A stretch of DNA of 64,000 nt, from the NCBI RefSeq assembly GCF_037975245.1, contig NC_092583.1, positions 1,469,764-1,533,763 on the forward strand, in the 5' to 3' direction. The stretch comes from Apostichopus japonicus (taxonomy: Eukaryota > Echinodermata > Holothuroidea > Aspidochirotida > Stichopodidae). Positions 11,184 to 22,930 of the stretch are shown one piece after another; positions within the stretch are counted from its first letter, which is position 1; each line of letters starts with the position of its first letter. Position numbers and translations under genes: made by a program. The notes beneath the pieces are model-generated. The model worked only from the letters and a program-made list of their open reading frames with translations. It had not been told where the DNA came from and did no database searches.

Positions 11184-12908
11184 GGTAACTCTCTAAATTC
11201 TTTTGTTTTATCGAACAATTTCCGGTAGGCATGCAGACATTACAAAGAAAAGGGAATCAAATCGAGGCCTCTCTTAAAGTCTCAGTACAGGTTCCAGCTT
11301 ACTGCACTAACAGTTCAGTGAAAATGACACCGCTCTATGCAATTTTCATATCAATATTCATTATTTTTATTTAGTTATCTGTCGTTAAAAATGCTGAGCT
11401 GAATAAAATTTGCCAGATTTATTAACGAGTTCGTAGATTCTACAAACTTCAATCAAAATTTGCAAGCCCGGCCCAACAGTCTGCGCCAATCAAATCTTTT
11501 TTGTTTTGTTTTAATATGACTGTTAGGCCTACAGTAGGCTTACTTTTACTTTCGTGGCTAGCCTGTCGTAGGTCTCTGCTCTTATATCTTTCACTCGGTC
11601 TTACCGAAGTAGCTTGCAAAACTGTGTCATTTCCTTCCATTACAATAAATAAACAGGTGTTTTCAGACATTTCCTCCATGGAATTTTAAAGAGTGGACGA
11701 TACGAGTATAGGACTGCATTGAAATCTTGATCGGTCCGCATGTGTAGACTATATTGTTTTCATTTGTGTAATGAACATGCTGACATGGGCGGTCGCAGTG
11801 ATTTTACGGTAAATCGTTCGGGCCATAAGGGCCGATTGCAGCAGCTTTTCTCCATTACACCCACCTGGTCAGAGTGCATTTAGAATAAAGAAACATTGAA
11901 CCTACCTCGGAAGTTTGTTTTCTGAAATTCATCAGCAAACACTTATTGAGACTTTAAAACATAACACAAGAAAGTTCCAGCGACATCTCAGCAATCTATG
12001 AATCATGCAGGGGGGTGCTCACACTGGGCGGCACCGGGCGGCTACGCCCAGCAGTTCTGAATGCCGCCCAGCACAAAAAGTATTTTAAACAGTTCCGCCC
12101 GGCACTTTTTTGATGATAATTTAACAAATTTTACCATAACCAAAATTTGGGAGAATATATGGCACAGAATATGTAAAATAGCACCACCTAAGCATACTTC
12201 ATGTTCAAAATTTGTCCAGTGGGGAGGGGGTACCCCACCCATGAGATCCCTCTCCCAGGGTGTGGATCACACTACTGCACAATCTGCCTGGCACTCAAAT
12301 ATTCCTGAGCACATCCCTGTGTATATTGTTCTCTGTCTCTCTGGGTTCAAACCCACATCCTCATATCATTTTGTAAATTCTAATTTGTTGATATTTTGTG
12401 AATTCATGTCATCATGACCACTGAGCCGAGTATGTAAATTTCACAACAGGTGCATCCTCCAGGAGACAAGGTAGTGCATCCCCCCCCCCCTCCCCTGGAG
12501 GAAGTGATTCCATTGTGTGAGAGAGATGAACATGTGCAGTCACTGATTAATCGAGGCGTATAGCATTATTTTCATGAGGCCACAAGGACACACATGAGCA
12601 TCCAACGTGTTCACACAATAGTGCGAAACACGCAGTCGGGTATGTAAACTTTTTACTTCAACATGAAGGAATTAATACCTCCGGCAGGCAAACCCAAGTT
12701 ACCAATTAAATTAGTATTCAACACGTTAACGTGTCTGCACGTTTCAGTGGTTACAATGAAAGATTTGCTATCATATACAGTATGTATATGTACCATGATA
12801 GTTTGAAATAAAGGAGTAAGCTCCTTCAAAGCAGCATTCAAGCTTTCTTGAAACTTTAGGAGTCATGCTTTAGGAGTCATGCTAATACCAATTAGACTGT
12901 ACAGTAGC
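10977..12908. other. Non-coding stretch with a (TA)n run
   Basis: It has a (TA)n run at about 11154-11180. A G/C-rich, repeat-like block follows at 12010-12270 (GGGCGGCACCGGGCGGCTACG and following), with open frames on both strands but no family resemblance. A poly-C run lies at 12480-12491. No gene was recognised. Confidence 0.35.
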
Positions 12909-12912
12909 TTAA

Positions 12913-13259
12913 AGGGTGTGAAGACTCGTGCAAAAAGAAACATCTAATGCCGGTAATCTGACCTAGTTTCCGGTGTAACAGAAGTGTTAGACACCACCAT
13001 CGATCCCAGAAAATACACACACACACAGCTTGCTACCGTAAGTAATTAGACACTAGTGTACAGTCAGTACATACAGCTGCGGTCAATACCCACAGCTGTG
13101 TACAAACAATACATCTCAAGTCCAGCTAAAGATAACAAGGTATCACGTTTCATTACTGTCTGCATTTTGTAGCGACACGAACAAAACGTTACTTGCAAGC
13201 AACGGAAAGTACACTTTTTCAGATGGTCACAAGCAGTTTGGGGCGAGTCTTCAATGCCT
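12913..13259 (+). mobile_element. TTAA-flanked MITE, copy 2
   Basis: Same family as the copy at 10.5 kb, with AGGGTGTGAAGACTCG and the reverse complement of TTCAATGCCT as ends. TTAA lies directly outside both ends (12909-12912 and 13260-13263). It lacks the AATGA part of the internal GAATGAGGTG block and carries an enlarged (AC)n run. Confidence 0.85.
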
Positions 13260-13263
13260 TTAA

Positions 13264-13995
13264 AAGGAAATGCTGCATTCCAAGTAGCATTAGGGGTTTC
13301 TTTCAACCTCAGAAATCATGATAGGATCTGTATTTTGTACCTACGGAATACTAATAGTACTGTGGATTCAAACAAAGGATTTAGTACCATTAAAAGCAGC
13401 ATTGAGGGTTTCTTTAAAAATAACTAATACGGCTTAAGAAGCACACATACACATGTACAGAATTAATACAAAGGGTAAGCTGCTCCTTCAAAGTAGCATC
13501 GATTTGGAGTTAAATTCTTGAATTTTCAGGAAATATGCTAAGAAGCACATCTTTCATATCATATATATCAGTTAAATTTGATCAACAGTGTGTAAAAACT
13601 TGTGAGGGGAATGAAAGAGCAATTTAAGATGATTATTTATATGGAAGACTTTAGTCATGATCCAAGGGTTTTCTGTTGATTGAAAATGAGGTTCAAGGAA
13701 CATGTTTGGGTTTGTGTTATTGGAATTTACAAAAACACTGGCTTAACATTCATTAATGTTTAGGGATGGCACTGAGGAGGCAACACCTTGTCTCTTTATT
13801 ACCTCAGAGAAGAATTCCAGACATTAATAAACATTTAGGGTGAAAATCATCAATATCTTTATAGCTACTGTACAGATTATGAAACATTAATTGGACTCAA
13901 AGTTTTCTCTCTTCTTAACTTCTGCCTAAACTCACCCATTAATTATAGTTGATTTTTGCAACTGAGACCACATGCAAAGATCCACATAAAAACAG
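13264..13995. other. Non-coding stretch with faint dispersed repeats
   Basis: Short related strings (AAGTAGCAT and GGTTTCTTT) recur near 12830, 13280, 13400 and 13495, hinting at an old satellite or element. No coding is seen. Confidence 0.3.
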
Positions 13996-13999
13996 TGTG

Positions 14000-14301
14000 G
14001 CTTCAATACTTGCAAGTATGGTTCACATATACTATAGTATACATTTACACAAATATCCATGTATACAGTACCTCAATAAAACTGATATACAGAATATTCA
14101 ACAGCATAAGTTGTTCATACTGTAAATATGAATATGGTATACAGTTTCTTTGAAAAGCACCAGATACTTGCAAGTAGGGTTCACTTACTATGAGATACAG
14201 ATCATAGTATGTACATGTACACAAATATCCATGTGTGCAGTACAGTTATGTACAGAATATTTAACAGCATAAGTTGTTCATAAATTTGAATATGGAATAC
14301 A
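14000..14301 (+). repeat. Diverged tandem duplication, two units of about 140-165 bases
   Basis: The unit beginning ATACTTGCAAGTATGGTTCAC (about 14007) is repeated from about 14165. The units share ACACAAATATCCATGT, ACAGAATATT and AACAGCATAAGTTGTTCAT in the same order. They differ by substitutions and small indels, so the duplication is not recent. Confidence 0.8.
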
Positions 14302-16435
14302 GAGGAAAGGCAATCAATACTTTTTGGAAACAAAAGCACCAGCAATATCGGCAGCAGTAAAGGAGAAATAAAAATATCTGATTGCTATGGAAACGATGCA
14401 GTTATGACAGTAAATCACTGAGCCTGAGGCCTGCAAGTGCACAATACAATACATACAGTATCCATCACTGTACATACAGTAGAACTTTATAAGCCACACT
14501 GTATTGTGGACATATTTGTTAACAAAGCATATCAAATAAAATTTATAGCAAATTCCATCTTCTTCACTTTAAAGTTGAATTTTCGAAATTAATGATTTGA
14601 AAACTGAAAGGTTCAGAGGTTTGGCAAAGCAAAATTTTGATCTGTAAAAATAGGGTTTTAACTTAACATTTCTGTTTAGGAGTTGATTCAAGAGGAAGGC
14701 ATGAAAATTACAGAACGTATCATTTTTTTTTGCTTTTTAATATATTTTCTACTGTACTACATGACTTTATAAAGCTGTAAGTATTGCACTATCAAAATTA
14801 ATAAAATTAACAACATCCAGTAATTAAGCACTGTCAAAATAGACCGTACATGTGCCACTGGTCAATAATATCATTTCTCACAGTTTTGTCAGGGAGATAA
14901 TTGGCCAGTATCGCATACCAAATATGCTAACATATAATGGGCAACTTGCTATACAATTAAGTGCAAAGATGTACAGTATACAGCATGGTACTTATAACCG
15001 TATACACAAGCACAATGAACAGCAGGGGAGGGGGGGGGCAACCTTCAGCCCATGGGCCAAATCAGGCCAGAGAGAAGCTTTTAACTGGCCCGGGACTTTC
15101 TGGAATTTTCAAAAAAAAAGTAAAAAAGTAAATTAAAAAATGATGAAAATCTCAACTTAAAATTGTAAAAACATGGCACTTTTAATAGCGGGTTGTACCT
15201 GGTTGGGGGGAGGAGATGGGGGGTGGTCGTACATTGGAAAAACCTGCTTTGATGTTGGTCCAGCCCGCCAGGATACCAGACTGCATCAATTTGACCACCA
15301 TGTAAAGAAAGGTTGCTCGCCCCTGATGTACAGTTTAGTATTTTATAAGAGACAAAATTTATACAGTAGCCTTCAAACCTGCTCTATGTACATGTGTACA
15401 CAAATATGACCTAGAGTGAACATGCTTTGTTTGGTCTCCAATATATTAGGAGCAAATTTATATAAATCCTCAAGAGCAATATTTTATTCAATTCAGTGTC
15501 AGGTGTTCTAGATGTTGACAACTTACTTGAAAATTGGTATTTACCATCACATCTAATCTGACAATGTGTCTTTTTTGGCAAGACCCGTCCAGCAGAAGCG
15601 ATTTGTTTCTGGAAACATAGCCAGGCTACTCGGTAGTACTGCATCAACTGTATAAGTACAGTACTATACTGTACACATATGGAAGTTAGGCAAATCCAGT
15701 GTGGTCACTGCTTCAATTTCAAGCAGATACAATTACCCTGTTAACAACATCTCACTTGTACTCCTCCTTAAATTATGCATCAAAATCACAGCTATTGTCA
15801 CACAAAACCTGAAAGTAACACCAAATTCTTCACTGAATTAGAAAAAAAAAACAGATGAAGATGCTAAATCCTTCTCAGCTATTCCTGGCATCATAATAAC
15901 ACCAAGAGCTCCCCTATCTACCTTTTTTGGATGCCAAAATGAAAAAGGTTGTACTGAATCTATTATCTACTTATCTCCAGTACTGTACATACTTCTTTAA
16001 ATGGCCTATTTGAATGACAATCTAGAACTTAAGAATTTCAGCTAGAGCACATGTCTACCAGGCTACAGCAATGGATATTTTTCAATTCGGGGTATATCAG
16101 TGGAAAGCTTAAATCTCTAACTGCACAAACAATGTAAACAATGGGAATTGAGAGACTCTAATCTGCTTGAACATTCCTCTGTTGGTGGCACAAGGAACAT
16201 TGCATTAAAAAGAGAGAAGGGAAAGTTAATTTATCACCAGAAAATGGAAATGGTCAGTCCCAGTTTCAATATAACCATTGAGCTCAACTAGTTGCATATA
16301 TTTGGTAGCTAAATTCTATCAAACCTTGTAAGGTTTACTCAATATGAATGAAAAATGGTTGCATTAAATTTAAAGACAGCATTCCATAGGGGTTCTCATT
16401 TTCTCATATACTGTACACTCCATCGAAAGGGCTCT
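14302..16435. other. Non-coding stretch
   Basis: AT-rich with a few short open frames that lack any family resemblance. A G-run lies at about 15024-15038. No gene or element was recognised. Confidence 0.35.
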
Positions 16436-16439
16436 TTAA

Positions 16440-16806
16440 AGGCGTTGAAGACTCGCCCCAAACCGCCTGCCGCGCTCTGAAAAAGTGAACTTTCCGTTGC
16501 TTGCAAGTTGCAAGTGAAGTTTTCTGCTTGTCGCTACAAAATGCAGACAGTAATGAAATGCGATACCTTGTTATCTTTGGCTGGACCTGAGATGTCCATC
16601 GTTGTATCGTTTATACACTGTGTTGTGGGTATTGACCGCAGCTGTATGTACTGACTGTACACTAGTGTCTAATTACCGATGGTAGCAAGCTGTGTGCGTA
16701 TTTTCTGGGATCGATGGTCCTGTCTAACACTTCTGTTACACCTCATTCGAAACTAGGTCAGATTACCGGCATTAGACGTTTCTTTTTGCGCGAGTCTTCA
16801 CACCCC
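16440..16806 (-). mobile_element. TTAA-flanked MITE, copy 3 (reverse orientation)
   Basis: Reverse-complement copy of the family at 10.5, 12.9 and 21.8 kb. It starts AGGCGTTGAAGACTCGCC and ends in the complement of GTGTGAAGACTCGCG. TTAA lies directly outside both ends (16436-16439 and 16807-16810). Confidence 0.85.
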
Positions 16807-17102
16807 TTAAGATCCCCAGTATTTGGCCACAATTTCAACTGTACAAGTTTACTACATTTTCTAGAGGCCTTGATACGCCATATTATTCTCAGCTTTTGGA
16901 GATTTAACTAAACCAGACAATTAAATGCTTTGGTTTGAAAAACTGGTTCTCTTTTAGGGGCTGTAAAATACTCGTTGAAATTGTAGAATTTGGTGACCGT
17001 AATCTGACTCTCTAGCATGTTTAGCGGCAACACTGATGATGACCTTCAATTCATGCATGCAGTTGTACTGGAACTTTGTACATAATATAGTACAGTAGGT
17101 AC

Positions 17103-17321
17103 CCTGTACAGAGATGCCTTGTGGAGGTTTGGCTTGGGGAGCAAAGCCAAATCTAGTCTGCGCCTGGTTCCGCGCAAATCTCCTGCCCAATGTGCTGCTA
17201 CTGAATATTCTTCACGGCCCAGTGACCGCAGTACTTCACTTGGCAAGTTAATGAGGCAGCCCTGGGTTGGGTCTACGAACACGTAACAATAAGCTTTCTT
17301 AGCAACAAGAAAGAGTGACAT
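17103..17321 (-). CDS. Possible coding exon, unknown product
   Basis: A 73-codon open stretch begins at a true ATG (17321) and reads MSLFLVAKKAYCYVF through SLYR. It is less AT-rich than its surroundings and has a mixed, globular-looking composition. A GT donor (GTACCT, weak) follows at 17102. The base at -3 is T, so the start context is poor. I do not recognise a family. It may be a real first exon, a transposon piece or chance. Confidence 0.2.
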
Positions 17322-17634
17322 AAATTTATGAATAGGAGCTTACTTACACAGTCCGTCGCAACTTATCAATGGTCTATTGTTCACATTCTTTGTGCCTTGG
17401 TTTATTGCCGTACAATTGGTCTCGGTATCATTTCCCCTTCCACAATACTGACATCCCATGAGTGTAGCCTAACCACACTGAACTCAATGGAAAAATCTAG
17501 CCTAACTATAGTGCACAGGCTTTGTGAATGTAAAAGTGCCATTCACGGTAAATGATGAGCGTTCCTAACTCCCAACCTACTTGCAAGGGTAAGGTCAATG
17601 ACTACTCTCGCACACTACAAGGTGTCATGCGGCC

Positions 17635-18305
17635 CAGCGCGGGAAGATCGCTGTTGTATTGAATTTTATAATCAGCATCACAGGAAATGTTTTGAACCAC
17701 TTATTGTATTCCACATTTATTTTTGGTAGCACATATATGACCGGTGTGCGGATCTTGTGGCTATATGGTGACAAGTACTCGAAGGTGCTTTTATCGATCT
17801 CTTTTGCAGAGAACATATCAATTTGTGTTTCCTGGACTAAAATTTTAGTTTGAAACGTCATATCACTTTTTAACTTTTGGTGGTGACTAGCTAATTGCCT
17901 TTCAATTTCGGCTTGATAGTCTGAGTGATTCATTAAAGCAATGCCTCTACCTTTATCGAAGGGTTTGACAATAATAGAGCGGTCGTTTTTAATTGAATTT
18001 AGTGCAAAACGTTCCGCCTTATGCGTGTTGCTATTGGCGTTTCGGATAGTAACACTTGCCATTTCGGTTTGTGTTGCTTCCAGATAGTCCTCTAGGTTTT
18101 TACTAAAAGTCATGTTAGGTGACCATGTGGGGGGTAGACGGAATTTTGTAATCCCTTTTTGCATTTTATTCTGCATGATGAAGCGGATTCTCATTTTTCT
18201 TTTAAGGTCTTTTAATGACATGAGAAGATCACTTCGTTTAGGTTTTACTGGAGTTGCTATGAACTTCAGACCCTTTCCCAACGTAATAAACTCTATATTG
18301 GACAT
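17635..18305 (-). pseudogene. Penelope-like element, N-terminal part of the reverse-transcriptase ORF (truncated)
   Basis: The frame opens at an ATG with SNIEFITLGKGLKFIATP, the conserved N-terminal block of Penelope-like elements. It continues through an ALNSIKNDRSIIVKPFDKGRG block (around residues 102-120), which corresponds to the motif that is usually IVIKPADKG, and reaches VIYVLPKI near 17715. The family reverse transcriptase would follow there, but the similarity stops, and neither the catalytic aspartates nor a GIY-YIG endonuclease is seen. The element is therefore 3'-truncated. Just upstream on the minus strand is an 11-bp-arm palindrome (GTCATTGCGC, AA, GCGCAATGAC) near 18447-18468. 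I searched the upstream 150 bases for the hammerhead core often carried by this class and did not find CTGATGA. Confidence 0.75.
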
Positions 18306-20592
18306 GTTTCTGTCTGAAAAACAGTCATAAAAAGTAGTTAAGTAAAATTAGATGAAGCTCGTCGCCTTTTGCCAAGTTACCAGTGTGTGGGCACCATTCT
18401 CGATTGAAACATTACACTTACCTGTAGTGTAATGGTTCGGTCCAATGTCATTGCGCAAGCGCAATGACATCACGTCGTTAGAAAAAAAGTTGGCGATTTT
18501 TACGACAAAAACATTTTTTCCCCTGAAAGATCTGTATGCACGCTGGTTCCAGTCAGTTTTAAACGTGTTTCTGGATATACTCTGATAACATCAATTGTAT
18601 TTGATGGTATTTTAAACCTGTTGTCTTGAGTTGTCTTGAGTTGTCGTGAGTTGACGCTAATTAGTGTGACCCGCTGGCAGTGCCGATGGCTGAATGACAC
18701 GGCCCTTGTATACATAAGGATGTCCCTGTGGAACTGTACCAATATAACAATAGCCAAAGGCTCTTAACTTAAGATCAATGTTAGACATGGCCATAGTATA
18801 TGTCCTAGGCTAACTTAGTCTAACTTTTGAGAAACTTAAGCTACTTATATAGCCTAGGCCATAGGCCTAACTGAGCGCTAGTTAGGTCGGGCCTAAGCTA
18901 GGCTACTATATGCTACTAGTACTGTAACAGTGAAAGTGTAAGGACGTCCCGTATTGCTACCTTCGAACAATCATGCCATGTTATCTTTTAGAGTATTGGT
19001 TATCTAACAAGGTCCGAATCGTTCCCTATATTGGATAAGACTTACCGGTGGAGTTCTTTCAGTAGGCCATCTTAATATTTGTTAACGTAAGCGCTTTGCC
19101 AATAGTACTATAATTAGTAGCTGCCTCACTCAAAGTCCAAACTTCCAGTCTTCTCCTCGGGATGCCGCAGCTTCACAAGTCCCTATAGAAACAAGCAGAC
19201 AGCATCACCCGTTTATTGCCGGATGAGCAGTTACGTATAATAATAGGAAGTACAATGTAACGTGATTTGCAGACAAAATGAACATAAATGGTAAAATGTG
19301 ACGTTAAACTTGACCAAGTCATTTTCATGCTAGCAACATGCTGCAAGAGCAGTATCTTTTGTAGGTAGAGGCGGGGGCTCCCTTTCAGAACAAAATGTTT
19401 TATCCTGCTCATATAAGAACTATATTATTATTGTCCGCACCTATTAATAAAGCACATTCTTATACATATATTTATTAATTTACCTTTTGACAGAAGGGAA
19501 AAACTTGGTTAGCATTAGCAAGAGGGCAAATCTCCCCCGAGGCCCTTAAAAGCAAAACGATTGTTAACAAATAGCAAACACTTTAGGAAATAAAGAACAA
19601 CAGAACTAAAACAAGAGGGGAAATGTAGCAGAAAATAAAAATTATCAACCAAAATGGGGCGAGGGCGAACTAACACTTTACTGAGATGCTGAAACATTAA
19701 AATAAAACGAAATGAATAATATACTTTCCTTGTGGGTCTAGCCGTGAGTTTCTTTTTAAAATGAGGGCCTACTTAGCCTATATTTGAGGATGTTATTACT
19801 TCGGGAGACGTAGAAAAGCCTTTGTGATGCTGTTGAAAGTTACAAGTTCTGGAAGAACATGTACGTATCTTCCAACTTTCCTCGCCAAAATCGGAAGATT
19901 TACAATTTTCCATTGCCAAATAATCAGCACTGGTATAACAAAACTGAAACATTTTTAGGTCTTGACGCGTCACCTCTGCAATTGAAATGGGATCCTAGTA
20001 TTCAAATTAGGGGTCGCTATCCCTTTTATGGCTCGAAAAATGTTTGGGAGGGCTGTCAAACAAATTAGGGCTTGCCAAACTAATCAAAAGAATATAGACC
20101 ATGGATGGGCTACTTCTTGTAGGAAGAAACCTAATTTTCAAATTCCTTAGCCCACACCTGTTATCTACACGCTACCAAGTTCGTAGGTAGTTTTGATGGT
20201 AGTTTTTTGAAACATCCAAATAACAATGTTGCCCAGTTCAAAAAACTGCACTATCATTAAACAGATATTATCATTAACAATAATCATTTAATTATAGTGC
20301 GCCCTCTCTTTTATTCTACCGCTTGAACTACCATACTACCACTATCTGCAAGGACAGGAATATTTGTTTGCGGTATGAAGAAAAAAATAATATACAGAAT
20401 TTGGTCTGCATGATACATGCCGCCAATATTTTTTTCATTCAGATACGTGGAGCTTTTACCACTGACTGGCTGGAACCGCTTCCTACGGGGAGGGGTATGG
20501 GGTCTATGAATTATGGTTTCATGCAATGTCTTAATATGTTCAATTTTACAACATTTCTTGCATACTCGGCTAATATCTACTTAAATATCTAC
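18306..20592. other. Non-coding stretch
   Basis: No gene was recognised. It contains three near-tandem GTTGTCTTGAGTTGTC-type repeats around 18620-18655 and AT-rich single-copy-looking DNA. Confidence 0.35.
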
Positions 20593-20596
20593 GCTA

Positions 20597-20685
<89 letters not shown>

Positions 20686-20693
20686 TATATATA
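20593..20693. repeat. (TA)n microsatellite adjoining a SINE tail
   Basis: About 100 bases of alternating TA with rare AAATATAT interruptions. It directly abuts the 3' end of the minus-strand SINE that follows, so it may have grown from the SINE tail. It creates false Tyr-Ile repeat open frames. Confidence 0.95.
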
Positions 20694-20875
20694 ACTGAAA
20701 TCGTAATGAGTTGGAAAATCCAGAACAGTGAAAAAATTTCCACCCTCCACCGGGATTCGAATCCGGGCCTCCTGCTTTATATGCGGACACCCTAACCATT
20801 AGGCTATAGACGCTGATTGTATGTCCAGAGGATCGAAACCGGTAAGGAAGGTGGTAGTTCCACTCTAGGCGTTTG
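20694..20875 (-). mobile_element. tRNA-derived SINE, copy 1
   Basis: Read on the minus strand it has a tRNA-like head. The A-box-like TAGCCTAATGGTTAGGG lies near 20806-20790 and the B-box-like GGATTCGAATCCC lies at 20764-20752. A unique tail containing CACTGTTCTGG and CCAACTCATTACGATTTCA then runs into (TA)n. A second copy lies at 22757-22930 with the same order of blocks. The part upstream of the head, containing GTCCAGAGGATCGAAACC on the plus strand, is also shared by both copies. A SINE of this type would be made by RNA polymerase III and moved by a LINE. Confidence 0.75.
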
Positions 20876-21757
20876 TCACCTGTATCGAACAATAATAATT
20901 CTGGTTTGGTGACATATTTGCCTTGCTCTAGAGATAAAAAAATGATGCTAACCAACTCGAAAACATCTGTGATTCCTAAAACCGGATCTCGAAAGAGGTA
21001 CTTTGAACAAATTTTTATTAATGAAATGGAGGTAAACGACAAAGGCAAATGACTGTATCTATAATTGAAATCGTCGTGAGTTATATAAAATTTCCTGATT
21101 CACAGTTAACTAATATATTAATAACACTGTTATGCAGTGTTGGTTGGTCAGGTTTGGAAATATATTGTCGATATTTGTAGAAGAATAAGAAGTGATTCTT
21201 TTAAATTAGGTCTCCGATAAAGGACATGGAATATGACTAGAGACAGTCCGGAGAGTAATACAATACTCAGGCTAAGTTCATCAACAATTTTTGGCAGACA
21301 TAGCTTATTTCCGCAGTCATGAAATGAGGGCGCTATCTCAGTTCTCCGCAGAAGTATAACAAGATCGATTATAACTGAACATAAATTGTTTGACTCGGCA
21401 TTCTCTCTCTTTTTCAACATATATGGGAAAGAATTGAAATTGAGAAAGAAATTGTTAAAATAAAAAATAAACAACGAATGTCGAAAATGTTTTTTCTTGG
21501 ACTAACTTGAAGCAACTATGTATAAGGTGTCTACAATTTAAAGCCGACTCATCACTGCCATTGTATTCTGAGACATGTATACTTCCATGATATTATTTCA
21601 CACATTTACTGGAAAAAAAATTGCAACGCATGCCCGAAGTTAGGGAATTTTCCTCTCCCCCCTCCCCCTCCCCCACTTCCTCCTATCATTTCACTCTGCT
21701 GAATCTGAGGGAAAAGTAAACCACAGAGAAACTATCAGAGAGATCGAGAAAATCAGG
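20876..21757. other. Non-coding stretch
   Basis: A short piece near 21060-21085 (AATTGAAATCGTCGTGAGTTATATA) resembles the SINE tail just upstream and may be a fragment. A C/T-rich run lies at about 21652-21680. No gene was recognised. Confidence 0.35.
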
Positions 21758-21761
21758 TTAA

Positions 21762-22092
21762 AGGGTGTGAAGACTCGCACAAAAAGAAACGTCTAATGCC
21801 GGTAATCTGACCTAGTTTCGAATGAGGTGTAACAGAAGTCCCAGAAAATACACACAGCTTTCTATGCATCGGTAATTAGACACTATAGTGTACAGTCAGT
21901 ACATACAGCAGTGCGGTCAATACCCACAGCACAGTGTACAAACAATACAGCGATGGACATCTCAGGTCCAGCTAAATATAACAAGGTATCACGTTTCATT
22001 ACTGTACTGTCTGCATTTTGTAGCGACACGAACAAAACATCACTTGCAAGCAACGATGGCTGCACGCGGTTTGGGGCGAGTCTTCAATGCCT
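21762..22092 (+). mobile_element. TTAA-flanked MITE, copy 4
   Basis: Same inverted ends (AGGGTGTGAAGACTCGC, and the complement of GGGGCGAGTCTTCAATGCCT) and interior as the copies at 10.5, 12.9 and 16.4 kb, with TTAA directly outside both ends (21758-21761 and 22093-22096). It is shorter because an internal block around CACCACCATCGATCC is deleted. Confidence 0.85.
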
Positions 22093-22096
22093 TTAA

Positions 22097-22756
22097 CGGA
22101 AGACTAGCAAATACTTTCAGATCATGGAAGCGTTTACAGAAAAGTCACAAACCAACTGAAGTAAAGAGGAGCTTAAGCTGAATTTACTGCATGGGAGGCA
22201 TGCCCCAGCCCCAGCAAGACCACCCTCCCGGGAGTACTCAGCCGAAGAAAACGAAACTTCTCTTCCCGGTGGCTGGACTGTTAACCGGAGGAAAACTTTA
22301 CTTCCGGAGTTTGACTTACAAGCCCACTTTAGCCACCGGGTTCCTAAACTAGGGGCCCCTTCCCTCCGCAAGAGCCGAAGCCTCCTCCCAGTTAGAAAGT
22401 CGAACTTATTTAGGGAGGATTTTTAAATTATTCTTAGCGAAAATCTTATTAATTAGATACTTGAGTAGAAGATTCTTAATAAGGGTTGAAGGAGAATTTT
22501 TTTTTTTTTGCATATGTTTTTGTGGTTGAAGCAATAAATTGTGTGACTCGATACAATATAACATGATCCACCAGCAAACTGGAGTAACAATGTTTATGAT
22601 ATAAAAGCTTATTTAACAAGCAGGGGTGTGAGGGGGGGGGGGAGGTATAGTGATGGGATCGGGTGCACAAAGCTTTCATGTTCGAAAGACTTTTCCAAAA
22701 GAACATTATTCATGCATCGGAGCCAAAAGGATGCTTCGGGTTAATTAATCAGTCAA
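22097..22756. other. Unassigned stretch with a G/C-rich open block
   Basis: From about 22160 to 22425 one plus-strand frame stays open for nearly 90 codons and is much richer in G+C than its flanks. It reads REYSAEENETSLPGGWTV and ends KSNLFREDF before a stop. It has no ATG near its start and no family resemblance. The remainder is AT-rich with a poly-T and a poly-G run. Confidence 0.3.
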
Positions 22757-22930
22757 TATATATTTGAAATTATAATGAGTTGGAAAACCCAGAACAGTGA
22801 AAAAAAAAACTTACAGCCTCCTCCGGGATTTGAAACCGGGCGTCGGGGCTTTGTATGAGGACACCTTCACCAACTAGGCCATGGACACTAATTGACTGTC
22901 CAGAGGTTCGAAACCATTCCACTGTAGGCT
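22757..22930 (-). mobile_element. tRNA-derived SINE, copy 2
   Basis: Same arrangement as the copy at 20.7 kb on the same strand. The head contains GGCCTAGTTGGTGAAGG (A-box region), then GGTTTCAAATCCCGG (degraded B box), then CACTGTTCTGGGTTTTCCAA and a TATATATT tail. The two copies differ throughout, so they are old insertions of one family. Confidence 0.7.

Noticed and set aside
14000-14301. A CRISPR array or other prokaryotic repeat system, here or at 40861-40940 and 61466-61542
   Set aside because: The repeats are contiguous or diverged duplications without unique spacers, and the window is eukaryotic.
18306-18470. A hammerhead ribozyme upstream of the Penelope-like fragment
   Set aside because: GAAAC followed by a hairpin and GTT is present near 18403-18440, but the required CTGATGA element is absent in the expected place.
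20723-20815. A functional tRNA gene
   Set aside because: The A and B boxes are recognisable, but the cloverleaf is imperfect, a conserved non-tRNA tail follows, and a second copy has the same tail. It is a SINE.
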